DNA from: Fimbriimonadaceae bacterium
Lineage (GTDB): Bacteria > Armatimonadota > Fimbriimonadia > Fimbriimonadales > Fimbriimonadaceae
DNA length: 64,000 nt
Assembly (NCBI GenBank): GCA_019454125.1
Contig: CP075365.1
Coordinates: 1,854,218-1,918,217 of the forward strand
Direction: 5' to 3'
This document shows positions 8,593 through 17,292 of the stretch, one piece after another. A program made the position numbers and the translations under genes. The notes beneath the pieces are model-generated. The model saw only the letters and a list, made by a program, of their open reading frames with translations. It made no database searches and had not been told where the DNA came from. Each line of letters starts with the position of its first letter. The first letter of the stretch is position 1.

Positions 8593-9165
8593 CTAGGCTT
8601 CTTCTTCCGGAGTCTCGGCCGCGTCGGCGGCTTCCGCCTCGACGGGGGCTTCGACCTTCGGCTTCGGGGCGTTCGCGGCGTCGGCCGCCGCCTTCGCCTT
8701 GGCGGCCGCGAGGGCCTCAGGGTCGAAGACGTGGACCGTCATCCGGATATCGACCAGGCGGTGGACGTCGAGGTCGACCGTGTGGTTTCCAAGCTGCTTG
8801 ATCGGCTGGGCGAGGAGCACCACCTTCTTTTCGAAGTCGACGCCGAAGTTCGCCTTGATCGCGTCCGCAATGTCTTGGCTCGTGATGGCGCCGAACAGCT
8901 TCGTAGAGCCCTTGGCGACCTGGCCTTCAATCTCGAGGACTTTGCCGTGGAGCACGTCGCGGAGCTTCTCCGCGTCCGACTTCGTCTCGGCGAGCTTCGC
9001 CTCGAGCCGGGCGTTGCGGCGGTCGAGCACGCCCATCTGCGCCTTATCGGCCACGATGGCAATGCCCCGGGGGAAAAGATAGTTACGGGCAAAGCCGTCC
9101 TTCACATTGACGACCTGACCCTCTTTGCCGACTTTCGGCACCGACTGCTTTAGAATAACCTTCAT
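8593..9165 (-). CDS. rplI: 50S ribosomal protein L9
   Basis: The N-terminal domain (MKVILKQSVPKVGKEGQVVNVKDGFARNYLFPRGIA) is the L9 RNA-binding signature, followed by the long connecting helix and the C-terminal domain (GSTKLFGAITSQDI ... GNHTVDLDVH). The protein is 190 residues, about 40 longer than usual, because of an Ala/Glu-rich tail after residue 148 (AAAKAKAAADAANAPKPKVE ...). rpsF, ssb and rpsR, common neighbours, are absent. It lies 30 bases downstream of the MCE gene on the same strand. Confidence 0.95.
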   Translation of the reverse strand: MKVILKQSVPKVGKEGQVVNVKDGFARNYLFPRGIAIVADKAQMGVLDRRNARLEAKLAETKSDAEKLRDVLHGKVLEIEGQVAKGSTKLFGAITSQDIADAIKANFGVDFEKKVVLLAQPIKQLGNHTVDLDVHRLVDIRMTVHVFDPEALAAAKAKAAADAANAPKPKVEAPVEAEAADAAETPEEEA

Positions 9166-9195
9166 CGCCGCTCTCCCGAGCCCTCTTCCCGTTGC

Positions 9196-10599
9196 CTAGC
9201 GGCGGATCGTGACCCCGATCGCGGCTTTGTTGCCGCCGAACAGGTCTTCCACACCGCCCCAGCCCGAGATCCCGCCGCCAAAGTCGTAGCGGAGCCGGAG
9301 GTCAAGCCGAGGGTCGTTCAACCCATAGCCGTCCGCTCGCAATCCAATTTTGGGCGCGATCGCGTAATCTACCCCGAGTCCGGGCTTGCTTGCGTAAACT
9401 CCGTACCGAAGCCCCAGTGAAGTGCCGAACAACCGTTCCATTTGCAGGTTGATCCGGTTGGATTCGAAGGCGTCATAGAGCCCAGCCACCACGTTCTGCT
9501 CCCCGACCGGGAACCGGACGTTCAGGTCGCTCCGGAAGCGGCCCGGGTTCGATTCCCTCGTGAGCCCCGCCTCCACCTCGACCCCTTTGATCAGGCTGGA
9601 GCCCCGCTCGCTGATCCGGCCGACGGTCTGGTTGAACTTCTGGACCAAATCTTCCACGTCGTCCGCGATCTTGTTGGCCTTCTTCATCAAGGTGGCGGTC
9701 TCCTCGCTCACGGTGACGCCGTTCTTCGCCATGACCTCCGCGTCCGTGGCGATCCTGGCCCCGCTAGCGCTCATCTGCTGCACGTTCACCAAGGTCTCGT
9801 CGATGGAAGCCCTCATCTTGGGGTCGTTGGCGAAGGCCTGCAGGTCGCTGACCAGGCCCCGCCCCTGGGTCACGGCCGCGTTTAAATTATCCAGGAGGGC
9901 GCCGGCCTTCCCCTCCAGTTCCCCGCTGCTCACCATCCGGCGGACCTCTGCGCTGACCGCCTGCAGGTTCACCAGCATGCCCCGGGTTGTCGTAAGGAGG
10001 CTGGAGAACTGGGTCGAGTTTGCCGCGACGAGTCCGTCAACGCGCTGGGCCAGGTTCCCAAACTTCTTCGTCGTGTCGGTGACCTCCTTCATGAGGTTGG
10101 TCACGTCGCCCTTGAGCTCTTCGTCCTCGAGCAACCCTCGGATGGAGACGAGCGTCTTGTTGATCTCGAGCAGCGTTCCCTCGGCCCCGGGCGCGAGGCT
10201 GTCCAAGGGGTTGCCCAGCCTGCCCGGGATCGTGGCACCGGGCTGTAGATATTCGCCCAATTGCTCTGGCGGCGTGATCTCCAACCGCTGCTCTCCCAGG
10301 GCCACGAATGATCTCGGCAAGATAGCCACGCTGCCGACCGGGATCTTGTGGGCCTTCTCGATCGATAGCCTGGCCACTGCTTGGCCCGGTTTCGAGAGTT
10401 CGACAGTCTCAACCTTGCCGATCACCACGCCGGACATCATCACCAAGGATCCCGGAGTGAGGCCGCCCGCGTCGACGAACACCGCCGAATAGGGGGCGGT
10501 CGGCTTTGCGAAGATGCTGCGTTGGAGAAGGGCGAACGCCGCCACGAGCAGGCCGACGAACACCAGCACGAAAGCGCCTACCTTCCAAGCCGATGCCAT
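9196..10599 (-). CDS. MCE/MlaD-family lipid-transport protein with barrel-like C-terminus
   Basis: Residues about 7-27 form a transmembrane helix, and 35-120 the MCE domain (YSAVFVDAGGLTPGSLVMMSGVVIGKVETVELS), which in MlaD forms a hexameric lipid channel. Residues 130-345 are a long, mostly helical region, as in the needle-type MCE proteins. The last 115 or so residues alternate short amphipathic strands (LNVRFPVGEQNVVAGLYDAF ... LGLRYGVYASKPGLGVDYAI ... IGVTIRR) and look like an outer-membrane barrel. No MlaE permease or MlaF ATPase gene is adjacent. Length is 467 residues. Confidence 0.8.
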   Translation of the reverse strand: MASAWKVGAFVLVFVGLLVAAFALLQRSIFAKPTAPYSAVFVDAGGLTPGSLVMMSGVVIGKVETVELSKPGQAVARLSIEKAHKIPVGSVAILPRSFVALGEQRLEITPPEQLGEYLQPGATIPGRLGNPLDSLAPGAEGTLLEINKTLVSIRGLLEDEELKGDVTNLMKEVTDTTKKFGNLAQRVDGLVAANSTQFSSLLTTTRGMLVNLQAVSAEVRRMVSSGELEGKAGALLDNLNAAVTQGRGLVSDLQAFANDPKMRASIDETLVNVQQMSASGARIATDAEVMAKNGVTVSEETATLMKKANKIADDVEDLVQKFNQTVGRISERGSSLIKGVEVEAGLTRESNPGRFRSDLNVRFPVGEQNVVAGLYDAFESNRINLQMERLFGTSLGLRYGVYASKPGLGVDYAIAPKIGLRADGYGLNDPRLDLRLRYDFGGGISGWGGVEDLFGGNKAAIGVTIRR

Positions 10600-10674
10600 C
10601 TGCGTATTCTAGCCGCCTCGCCAGATCGACCCCTTGAGGCGCGGGCGTGAAGGCCGGCTGGTACTCTCGCCGAC

Positions 10675-11133
10675 ATGCCCGAACCTTACCGCCTCCTCGT
10701 CATCTGCACCGGAAACCGGGCGCGCTCGCAAATGGCAGAGGGGTTCCTGCGGCATTACGCCAAGGGCCGGTTCGAAGTCTTGAGCGCGGGGACCTGGCCC
10801 AAGGGGGTCCACCCGATCGCGATAGAGGTGATGCAGGAAGTCGGCATCGACATTTCGAACCAGACTTCCGACCACGTGGCGGAATACCAGGACCGCAAGA
10901 TCGACTGCGCGGTGACCGTCTGCGACGCGGCCAAGGAGGCCTGCCCCGTCTTCCCGAATGCGGTGAAAAAAGTCCACCACAGCTTCCCCGACCCGGACCA
11001 GCCAGGCAGCCACGAAGAGGTCCGCGCCCTCTTCCGCACCCTCCGCGACCAGATCGGCGAATGGGCCAAGGGCTTCGCCGAAGAGACCGCCGCGGAAATC
11101 GGCGCGGCTCCTGCCGCGTCAGAAGACGTATGA
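10675..11133 (+). CDS. arsC: thioredoxin-coupled arsenate reductase (LMW-PTP fold)
   Basis: The 152-residue protein has the phosphatase-like P-loop CTGNRARSQ with Cys11, and the two further cysteines Cys83 and Cys90 in VTVCDAAKEACP. That triad marks the plasmid pI258-type ArsC family, which reduces arsenate to arsenite via a disulfide cascade regenerated by thioredoxin; plain tyrosine phosphatases lack the second and third Cys. Its stop overlaps the start of a thioredoxin-like gene (ATGA at 11130), so the two are translationally coupled. No arsR or arsenite pump gene is seen. Confidence 0.85.
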   Translation: MPEPYRLLVICTGNRARSQMAEGFLRHYAKGRFEVLSAGTWPKGVHPIAIEVMQEVGIDISNQTSDHVAEYQDRKIDCAVTVCDAAKEACPVFPNAVKKVHHSFPDPDQPGSHEEVRALFRTLRDQIGEWAKGFAEETAAEIGAAPAASEDV

Positions 11134-12194
11134 CCCTCGCGGCCCTCGCCCTTCTCAGCCTCCGGCCCGACCTGAAGTTCGGGATGCCGGCCCCGCCCTT
11201 GCAACCGTTCGAGTGGGTCGGCGGGAGCGCGCCGAGCCTGGGCGCCAAGCCGCGCGTCGTCTTCTTTTGGGCGACTTGGTGCCCCTATTGCCGCCAGAGC
11301 CTGCCCGTTCTGCGCGGCTTGAAGGAACGCTATCGCGACCGAGTGGACTTTATCGCCCTCAATGTTAGGGACCAGGACAAGGAGTCCCCCGATTCCTCCG
11401 TTTATGTCAGTCGGATCTCCGCGTGGGTGAAATGGATGGGCCAGCTCTTCCCGTTCCAGACCGGGATCGACGGGCCGCGGAAGGAAGTCCAAGCGGCTTA
11501 CCTTGACGCCTCGGGCTCCCAGGGCGTCCCGGCCGCTTTCGTGATGGATGCCGCTGGCACGTTCGTTTGGCGAGGGCATCCCATGGACCGTCTTGGCGAA
11601 GTTCTGGAACGCGTCCTGGCGGGCGCGTGGACGGCCACCGACGCCCTCGCCCGCGAGGCCGAGGAGAAGGGCGCAGACCAGCACGTGAAGGCGCTTGTGA
11701 CGGAGGCGGGGAACGCCCTCGCCGAGGGCAAGCGGGAGAAGGCCGCGGCGATAGTCAAGGCAGGGGCGGAGACGGTGCCTGCCTGGTTGCAGAACGACTT
11801 CCGACTGGCTTGGCTGGACGCGCAAGTGGCCCAAGGTTCGCCCGCCGCTTGGAGCGACGCTCGGAGCCTGGTCGAAGGGCCCTTCGCCGAGAAGCCGGAG
11901 TACCTCTACCTGGTCGGGGTCACGATCCTTCGCGCGCCCGCGATCGCCAAAGATCCGGACTACGGGCTGGCCGCCAGGGCCCTGCACAAGTCGTTCGAGG
12001 CGAACGGCGGCTGGGACGCGCCGATGCTGGCCCAGGCGGCGGAAGCCGCCCATATGGCGAAGAATAAGGGGGACGCGGTCGCCTGGCAGAAGCGGGTTGT
12101 GCAGATCTACCGCGAGATGGGCGGCGCCGCCGACCCGCGCGAACTGCCGAAGGCGGAGCGTGCCCTCGCCCGATACGAGCAGGCGGGCGGCTAG
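11130..12194 (+). CDS. TlpA-like thioredoxin-fold protein with helical C-terminal domain
   Basis: The 354-residue product starts with a short hydrophobic leader (MTLAALALLSLRPDL), so it may be exported or membrane-tethered. The thioredoxin domain follows, with the redox motif WATWCPYCRQ near residue 53 and the cis-Pro strand GVPAAFVMD at about 130. The last 200 residues are helical and TPR-like. The ATG overlaps the arsC stop by 4 bases. It could supply electrons to ArsC or act in periplasmic thiol exchange; the leader favours the second, the operon the first. Confidence 0.75.
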   Translation: MTLAALALLSLRPDLKFGMPAPPLQPFEWVGGSAPSLGAKPRVVFFWATWCPYCRQSLPVLRGLKERYRDRVDFIALNVRDQDKESPDSSVYVSRISAWVKWMGQLFPFQTGIDGPRKEVQAAYLDASGSQGVPAAFVMDAAGTFVWRGHPMDRLGEVLERVLAGAWTATDALAREAEEKGADQHVKALVTEAGNALAEGKREKAAAIVKAGAETVPAWLQNDFRLAWLDAQVAQGSPAAWSDARSLVEGPFAEKPEYLYLVGVTILRAPAIAKDPDYGLAARALHKSFEANGGWDAPMLAQAAEAAHMAKNKGDAVAWQKRVVQIYREMGGAADPRELPKAERALARYEQAGG

Positions 12195-12225
12195 CCCCGG
12201 CGTCCTTGCGGTCCATAATGCGGGC

Positions 12226-12870
12226 GTGAAGTCGGAGTTGCAGTTGCGCGCGGCCGTATGCGAGGTTGGGCGCCGGCTTTGGCAGCGAGGTTTGATCGGC
12301 GCGTGTGAAGGCAACCTCAGCGTCCGGCTGAGTCCCCAGCGCCTCCTCTGCACGCCCCGCGGGACCAGCAAGGGGCACCTGAAACCCGACGACCTCTGCG
12401 TGATCGACCTAAAGGGGCAGCCCGTGGGCGACAGCCCCGCGCCCAGCAGCGAGATCAAGCTGCACCTGGTCGCCTATGCCGTGCGTCCGGACTGCCAGGC
12501 CGTGGTCCACGCCCATCCCCCCGTCGCGACCGCCTTCACGCTTGCCGGTGAGACCATCCCGGACAACCTCCTCCCCGAAGCGGGCTACGTTCTGGGCAGC
12601 GTGGCTGACGTGCCCTTCGCCTTCCCCGGCACGGAGGAGGTGCCAGAGGCGATCCGCCCATACCTTGAAGACCACAAGACCTTTCTCTTGAGCCACCACG
12701 GGGCGGTCGTCCTTGGCCGGGACATCTACGACGCCTACGACCGCATGGAGACGCTTGAGCGCATCGCGACCGTGATCAAGCACGCGCGAGAACTGGGCGC
12801 GACACGCCCCATGCCTGAGGCCGCCTTCGACCGGCTGCTGGAAGTCGCCCTGAGCGGGAGGCTGGATTGA
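12226..12870 (+). CDS. class II aldolase/adducin family protein
   Basis: The GTG at 12226 gives 214 residues. The zinc-binding pair is in VVHAHPPVATAF and the third His in LSHHGAVVLGRD. The N-terminal GNLSVRL and TPRGTSKGHL strands and the SSEIKLHLVAYAVRPD segment, with its Glu, fit L-fuculose-phosphate-aldolase relatives. The enzyme probably cleaves or epimerises a phosphosugar, or dehydrates a methylthioribulose phosphate; the substrate is not determined. It overlaps hisS downstream by 4 bases (TTGA). Confidence 0.85.
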   Translation: MKSELQLRAAVCEVGRRLWQRGLIGACEGNLSVRLSPQRLLCTPRGTSKGHLKPDDLCVIDLKGQPVGDSPAPSSEIKLHLVAYAVRPDCQAVVHAHPPVATAFTLAGETIPDNLLPEAGYVLGSVADVPFAFPGTEEVPEAIRPYLEDHKTFLLSHHGAVVLGRDIYDAYDRMETLERIATVIKHARELGATRPMPEAAFDRLLEVALSGRLD

Positions 12871-14123
12871 GGTTCCAGGCCCCGCGCGGGACGGAGGACA
12901 CCCTTCCCTCCCAAGTCGCGGCTTGGCGCGCGGTCGAAGAGGCTTGGGCAGAGACCGTCAGGCTGTTCGGCTACGAAGAGGTCCGCACTCCCATCTTCGA
13001 GGACTACGAGCTCTTCGTGCGGTCCAGCGGCGAGACGAGCGACGTGGTCTCGAAGGAGATGTACGACTTCTTCGATAAGGGTGACCGGCACGTCGCCCTT
13101 AAGCCCGAGATGACCGCTCCCGTCGTCCGCGCGTTCTTGGAGCACTCGCTTGGGGCGGGTGGATTGCCCGTACGGCTCTATTACTGCGCGCCGATCTTTC
13201 GCTATGGCCGCCCCGGCAAGGGCAGGCTTCGCCAGTTCCACCAGGTGGGGCTTGAGCTCATCGGCTCCCCGACCCCCGAGGCGGACCTGGAGGTGATCGA
13301 CGCCACCTATCGCTTTTATCGAGCAATCCAACTCAAGAAGGTGGAACTCCGCGTCAACAACATTGGCCGCTTCGAAGACCGCGCCCGCTATGGCGAGCAG
13401 ATCCTCGCCCACATGGAGGGTTGGCTGCGCGACCAGAGCGAGGAAGACCGCGCCAAGGCCCAAAAGAACCCGATGCGCCTGCTCGACACCAAAGACCCGA
13501 ACTGCCGCGCGGCCCTAGGCGGGGTCCCCGCCATCTCGGCTTTCCGGGGGCAGGCGAGCCAGCAGCACCACGCGCGCTTGGTCCAGTTGCTCGCGGAGTC
13601 GGGGATCCCCTTCGTCGAGGACGAAGGCATCGTCCGCGGGCTGGACTACTACACGGACACCGTGTTCGAAGTGGTCGCTCCCGAGCTCGGCGAAGGGCTC
13701 TCGCTTTGCGGGGGCGGTCGCTATGACACCCTGATCGAGCAGCTCGGCGGCCCGCCGACTCCCTCGGTGGGCGTCGCCCCCGGGGTGGAGCGTGCGCTGC
13801 TCGCCCTTGAGCTACAGGGAGTCGCCTTCAGGGCCGAGCCGCTCGCCTGTTACCTGGTCGCAGCGACCGACGCCGCACGTGAGGCGGTCCGGAAGTTGGC
13901 CGCTTCCTTGCGCGACGAACATGTCTCCTGCTCTCTGGACCTGGAGGGCAAAGGGATGAAGGCCCAGTTCAAGCAGGCCGACCGGTCTGGCGCGAGCTTT
14001 GCCGCGATCCTTGGCGACGACGAGTTGGCGGGCGGTTACGTCAGCCTCAAGGACCTCAAGACCGGCGAACAGCGCCAGGTCAAGAAGGAGGAGTTGGCCC
14101 GGTGCCTCTGCGACACGCATTAG
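12867..14123 (+). CDS. hisS: histidyl-tRNA synthetase
   Basis: The class II core starts with the motif-1 region (FQAPRGTEDTLP; EEVRTPIFEDYELF), motif 2 is YYCAPIFRYGRPGKGRLRQF, and the histidine-specific segment is RGLDYYTDTVFEVV. The C-terminal anticodon-binding domain begins near residue 330 (CYLVAATDAAREAVRKLAASL). The length of 418 residues is normal. The start is a TTG overlapping the aldolase stop. An AAGGAGGAG near the 3' end serves as the ribosome-binding site for the next gene, which starts inside hisS. Confidence 0.95.
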   Translation: MRFQAPRGTEDTLPSQVAAWRAVEEAWAETVRLFGYEEVRTPIFEDYELFVRSSGETSDVVSKEMYDFFDKGDRHVALKPEMTAPVVRAFLEHSLGAGGLPVRLYYCAPIFRYGRPGKGRLRQFHQVGLELIGSPTPEADLEVIDATYRFYRAIQLKKVELRVNNIGRFEDRARYGEQILAHMEGWLRDQSEEDRAKAQKNPMRLLDTKDPNCRAALGGVPAISAFRGQASQQHHARLVQLLAESGIPFVEDEGIVRGLDYYTDTVFEVVAPELGEGLSLCGGGRYDTLIEQLGGPPTPSVGVAPGVERALLALELQGVAFRAEPLACYLVAATDAAREAVRKLAASLRDEHVSCSLDLEGKGMKAQFKQADRSGASFAAILGDDELAGGYVSLKDLKTGEQRQVKKEELARCLCDTH

Positions 14124-14989
14124 CCCTGCTGGGCGGGACCGCCCTCGCCGCGCCGCTCGCGTTCCCCCAGGTGCCGAACCTCGCGCCCTTTGTCGAGCTG
14201 CACCCGACGTGGCAGGTGCGGACGGGCGCCCAAAACCGCTTCTCCTGGTACGACCCGATGGGACGCTACAGCATCGTCGGTGTCAGGATGATCCTGGAAC
14301 CCGGTTACCGCGCCTACTTTGCGCAACGCCTGCAGAAGGTCGAAGGGTCGGGCGATCCCAGCGCGGTCGACGAGGCGTACATCGAGGACCGCGGCTATTG
14401 GCGGGTCGGCAAGCAGTACCTTCCCTTTGGCAGACGCCTCATCCTGCGCGAATCGGTGCTCGCCGCCAGGGGGGACACACGGTTAGTCTTCGACGACGCC
14501 CCGCTCAGCATCGCCTTTTGCGACGGAGGCAGCGGGCGGCCTCGGGGCGTCACGGGCCGCATTGGGCGCGAACTCGGTGTAAGTTTCGCCGCCGGCGACC
14601 ATTTTGGGATCCAGCCGACTTCCCTCACCGCCGTCCAAAACCCCGAGGACGCGGCCGGATCGGGCCGGGGGCACAGCCTCATTCTGGGAGCGGACGTCTC
14701 CCTGCCGGTCGGGCCGAACCTCGTCACGGCCGAGTGGGCCGGCTTTCGCGAAGGCAAGGACGAGCGCGACCGGAACCGCGACGTCTCGGTGTTGGAGTTC
14801 CGCACCCGGACGCGCGGCACCGACTACGGCATCGGTCTCTCCTGGGCGCGGGACTGGACCGCCCAACGCGACTTCTACCGCCTGGAGGCGGAGCTGCTTG
14901 GGCAGGACCGGATCAACTATCTGCCCGCCATCCGATTTGAAGGGGCGCGCTTCCGGGACTTTTCCCTCTCGGTCGTCGTACGGTTCTAA
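14102..14989 (+). CDS. outer-membrane beta-barrel (porin-like) protein
   Basis: A GTG at 14102, 8 bases after AAGGAGGAG and inside the end of hisS, starts a 295-residue protein. It has a signal peptide (about residues 1-23, ending LAFPQ) and alternating amphipathic strands. VGKQYLPFGR is typical of phosphate-selective-porin-like proteins, and the C-terminus ends in Phe (LSVVVRF), as in most outer-membrane barrels. Low cysteine content agrees. A small-solute porin role is inferred; substrate unknown. Confidence 0.75.
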   Translation: MPLRHALALLGGTALAAPLAFPQVPNLAPFVELHPTWQVRTGAQNRFSWYDPMGRYSIVGVRMILEPGYRAYFAQRLQKVEGSGDPSAVDEAYIEDRGYWRVGKQYLPFGRRLILRESVLAARGDTRLVFDDAPLSIAFCDGGSGRPRGVTGRIGRELGVSFAAGDHFGIQPTSLTAVQNPEDAAGSGRGHSLILGADVSLPVGPNLVTAEWAGFREGKDERDRNRDVSVLEFRTRTRGTDYGIGLSWARDWTAQRDFYRLEAELLGQDRINYLPAIRFEGARFRDFSLSVVVRF

Positions 14990-14995
14990 GGCGCT

Positions 14996-15712
14996 ATGCT
15001 TAAGGCCCGCGATCTCTTCCTCCGCCCCGTCCCGGTCATCGCTGGGGGGCTGGCCCTATTTGGCCTGGCCACCGCACGAATGGAACTGGTGCTCATCGGC
15101 GGCGTCGTCTGGGTCGTGAACGCCTTCTTCGCCGCGATGCGCGCGCAGCGGGCAGAGGGCGCCGACCAAGCGGAGCTCGGCGCTGAGGCCCTCTCCATGG
15201 TCCGCCCGATCCGCGAAGCTCGCGACAGCCTTCGAAAGACGGCGGCGGAGGCGCGCAACCAACCTGAGGTCAGCGTGATCGCGGGCGAGGCCGCGGAAGA
15301 AGCCGACCTCATCTACGCCGAGGCCGCCAAGGTGGCGCTGGCCCGCCAGAAGCTGAAGCAGGCGATCCGGGGGCGAGGCGCCGCCGCCACGGCCGTCTCG
15401 CGGCTAGAACGGCAGATAGCCGACTCCGCAAACCCCGAAGAGCGGGAGGCGCTGGACCGCGCCCTCGCGAGCCGAAGAGTCGAACTTGGGCACTTGGACG
15501 AAGCCCAACGCAAGATCGACGTTCTGGCGAGTAAGCTACGCGAAGCCGAAGCCGCTCTGAGCGAGATCCGCGCCATGGTCACCCGCGCCGTCGTTCAGTC
15601 CGATGTCGATTCGGCCTCCCAAGACGAAATGACCGGCATGCTCCAAAGACTCAAGACCCTCGGCAAGTCGTTCGAAGAAGCCTCCGAGCTCACCGAGGAC
15701 CTGCGCGCGTGA
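14996..15712 (+). CDS. membrane protein with long coiled coil
   Basis: Two hydrophobic segments (about 13-30 and 33-48) form an N-terminal membrane hairpin, followed by roughly 170 residues of heptad-rich helix (REARDSLRKTAAEARNQP ... LGHLDEAQRKIDVLASKLRE). It resembles bacterial membrane-associated coiled-coil proteins, but no family is recognised. The next gene overlaps it by 4 bases (GTGA), suggesting a functional pair with the degenerate J-domain protein. Confidence 0.6.
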   Translation: MLKARDLFLRPVPVIAGGLALFGLATARMELVLIGGVVWVVNAFFAAMRAQRAEGADQAELGAEALSMVRPIREARDSLRKTAAEARNQPEVSVIAGEAAEEADLIYAEAAKVALARQKLKQAIRGRGAAATAVSRLERQIADSANPEEREALDRALASRRVELGHLDEAQRKIDVLASKLREAEAALSEIRAMVTRAVVQSDVDSASQDEMTGMLQRLKTLGKSFEEASELTEDLRA

Positions 15713-16137
15713 GCGACTTCCAGCGCGCCTACGACCTCCTTCGCGGCTACGTGAACCGCGAATGGGACCGCATCCGACAGATCGACATCGACCGGGCCTG
15801 GCAAGAACTGAACTCGGGCCAGACCCACAGTGCCGCTGGACACGCCAAGGAAGGATCCGAGACCGAGCCGTCGAACGAGGTCGAAGAACTCACAGCCGAG
15901 GAGAAAATGAAGATCGCGTGCCGGATCCTGGGCGTCGAGGCGACCGCAGACTTTGAGGCGGTGCGCTTCGCCTACCAGAAGCTCAGCCGACGTAGCGATC
16001 CCAGCGGCTTCCCAGAGGGCTCGCACGAGGCCACCCAAGCGGCCATGATCCAACGGCGCGTGACCTGGGCGTACCGCGTGCTCACCGAGAACACCAGCGA
16101 CACCGAGAAGCGGTTCCGGTCGCTGGAGATCGATTGA
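15709..16137 (+). CDS. degenerate J-domain-like protein
   Basis: This 142-residue protein starts with GTG overlapping the upstream stop. A C-terminal segment reads EKMKIACRILGVEATADFEAVRFAYQKLSRRSDPSGF ..., which matches the DnaJ J-domain helices: a short ILGVEATAD-type first helix turn, then FAYQKLSRR before the loop. The Hsp70-activating HPD tripeptide is missing; the position reads RSDPSG. It could be a structural J-like or scaffold protein working with the coupled coiled-coil membrane protein. Confidence 0.55.
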   Translation: MSDFQRAYDLLRGYVNREWDRIRQIDIDRAWQELNSGQTHSAAGHAKEGSETEPSNEVEELTAEEKMKIACRILGVEATADFEAVRFAYQKLSRRSDPSGFPEGSHEATQAAMIQRRVTWAYRVLTENTSDTEKRFRSLEID

Positions 16138-16183
16138 GGGCCACCGCCCGGGCCCAGGCGCCCCGCCAGCGTCCATCTGCAAT

Positions 16184-17020
16184 ATGCGACAGGACGAGGC
16201 GGGAAAACAAGCGGAACAAGAGGGAATGGGCGACCAGCCCCGCACCTCAGGCCCCAACCACAAGGGCAGCGGCAAGCTTGAAGGTCGAAAGGCCATCGTT
16301 TCCGGCGGGGACAGCGGCATCGGCCGGGCGATAGCGATCGCCTTCGCCCGTGAAGGAGCGGACGTCGCCATCCTCTACCATTCCCACGATGAGGACGCGG
16401 AGGAGTGCCTGCGCCTGATCGAAGAGGAAGGCGCCAAGGGGATCTCGATCAAGGGAGACATCGGCGACCCTTCGTTTTGCGAGCAGGCGGTCCAACAGAC
16501 CCTCGAGGAACTGGGCGGGCTCGACGTGCTGGTGAACAACGCGAGCGAGCAACACCCCCAGGCCAAGCTCGAGGACATCACGCCCGAACAGCTTGAGCGC
16601 ACCTTCCGCACGAACGCTTTCGGCTACTTCTACCTTACCAAGGCCGCCCTTCCCCACTTGGTGGAGGGTTCGACAATCGTCAACACGACGTCGGTGACCG
16701 CCTATAAGGGCAGCCCGGAGCTGCTCGACTATTCGGCGACAAAAGGGGCGGAGCTCGCCTTCACGCGCTCTCTCGCGATCTCGCTCGCCGAGAGGAAGAT
16801 CCGCGTGAACGCGGTCGCCCCGGGCCCGATCTGGACGCCGCTCATCCCTTCCACGTTCGAAAAGGAAGACGTGGAGAGTTTTGGGAAGGACACCCTGCTC
16901 GGTCGGCCCGGTCAGCCCGACGAGGTCGCGCCATGTTACGTTTTCCTGGCCTCGAACGATTCTTCCTACATGACGGGCCAGACGCTCCACCCCAACGGGG
17001 GAACGGTCGTTAACGGATAG
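16184..17020 (+). CDS. short-chain dehydrogenase/reductase
   Basis: An N-terminal extension (about 35 residues, with GPNHKGSGKLEGRKAIV) precedes the Rossmann fold. GGDSGIGRA is the nucleotide-binding Gly motif, NNASEQ the adenine-stabilising segment, and the catalytic Ser is in TTSVTAY with Tyr/Lys in YSATKGAE. The extended N-terminus and NNASEQHPQ are typical of the YhdF/YghA-like group of stress-linked SDRs. ATG 16184 has no clear ribosome-binding site; ATG 16226 is an alternative. The small Cys-rich gene follows after 5 bases. Substrate unknown. Confidence 0.85.
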   Translation: MRQDEAGKQAEQEGMGDQPRTSGPNHKGSGKLEGRKAIVSGGDSGIGRAIAIAFAREGADVAILYHSHDEDAEECLRLIEEEGAKGISIKGDIGDPSFCEQAVQQTLEELGGLDVLVNNASEQHPQAKLEDITPEQLERTFRTNAFGYFYLTKAALPHLVEGSTIVNTTSVTAYKGSPELLDYSATKGAELAFTRSLAISLAERKIRVNAVAPGPIWTPLIPSTFEKEDVESFGKDTLLGRPGQPDEVAPCYVFLASNDSSYMTGQTLHPNGGTVVNG

Positions 17021-17025
17021 TAACC

Positions 17026-17265
17026 ATGAAAGGCACCTGCACCGTTTGCGGCAACACCTACGACCGTGCGTTCCAAGTCACCGACGCCGAGGGAAAGAGC
17101 CACGTCTTCGACAGTCTTGAGTGCGCGGCGCAACTCTTGGCCCCGGCGTGCGCCCACTGCGGGTGCCGCATCTTGGGCCACGGCGTGGAAGCCGAGGGGA
17201 CGATCTACTGCTGCGCCCACTGCGCCCGAAAGAAGGGAGAGGACGAGCTGGTCGACCGCGTCTAG
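17026..17265 (+). CDS. small Cys-rich, probable zinc-binding protein
   Basis: This 79-residue protein has CTVCGNTYD, an isolated FDSLEC, then CAHCGCRILGHG and CCAHCARKK, giving nine cysteines. The spacing suggests two treble-clef or TRASH-like knuckles. It sits 5 bases after an SDR gene, so metal-dependent or redox support of that enzyme is possible. No confident family assignment. Confidence 0.65.
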   Translation: MKGTCTVCGNTYDRAFQVTDAEGKSHVFDSLECAAQLLAPACAHCGCRILGHGVEAEGTIYCCAHCARKKGEDELVDRV

Positions 17266-17292
17266 AGCAGACGCGGTCTTGTTCGTGCGGGC

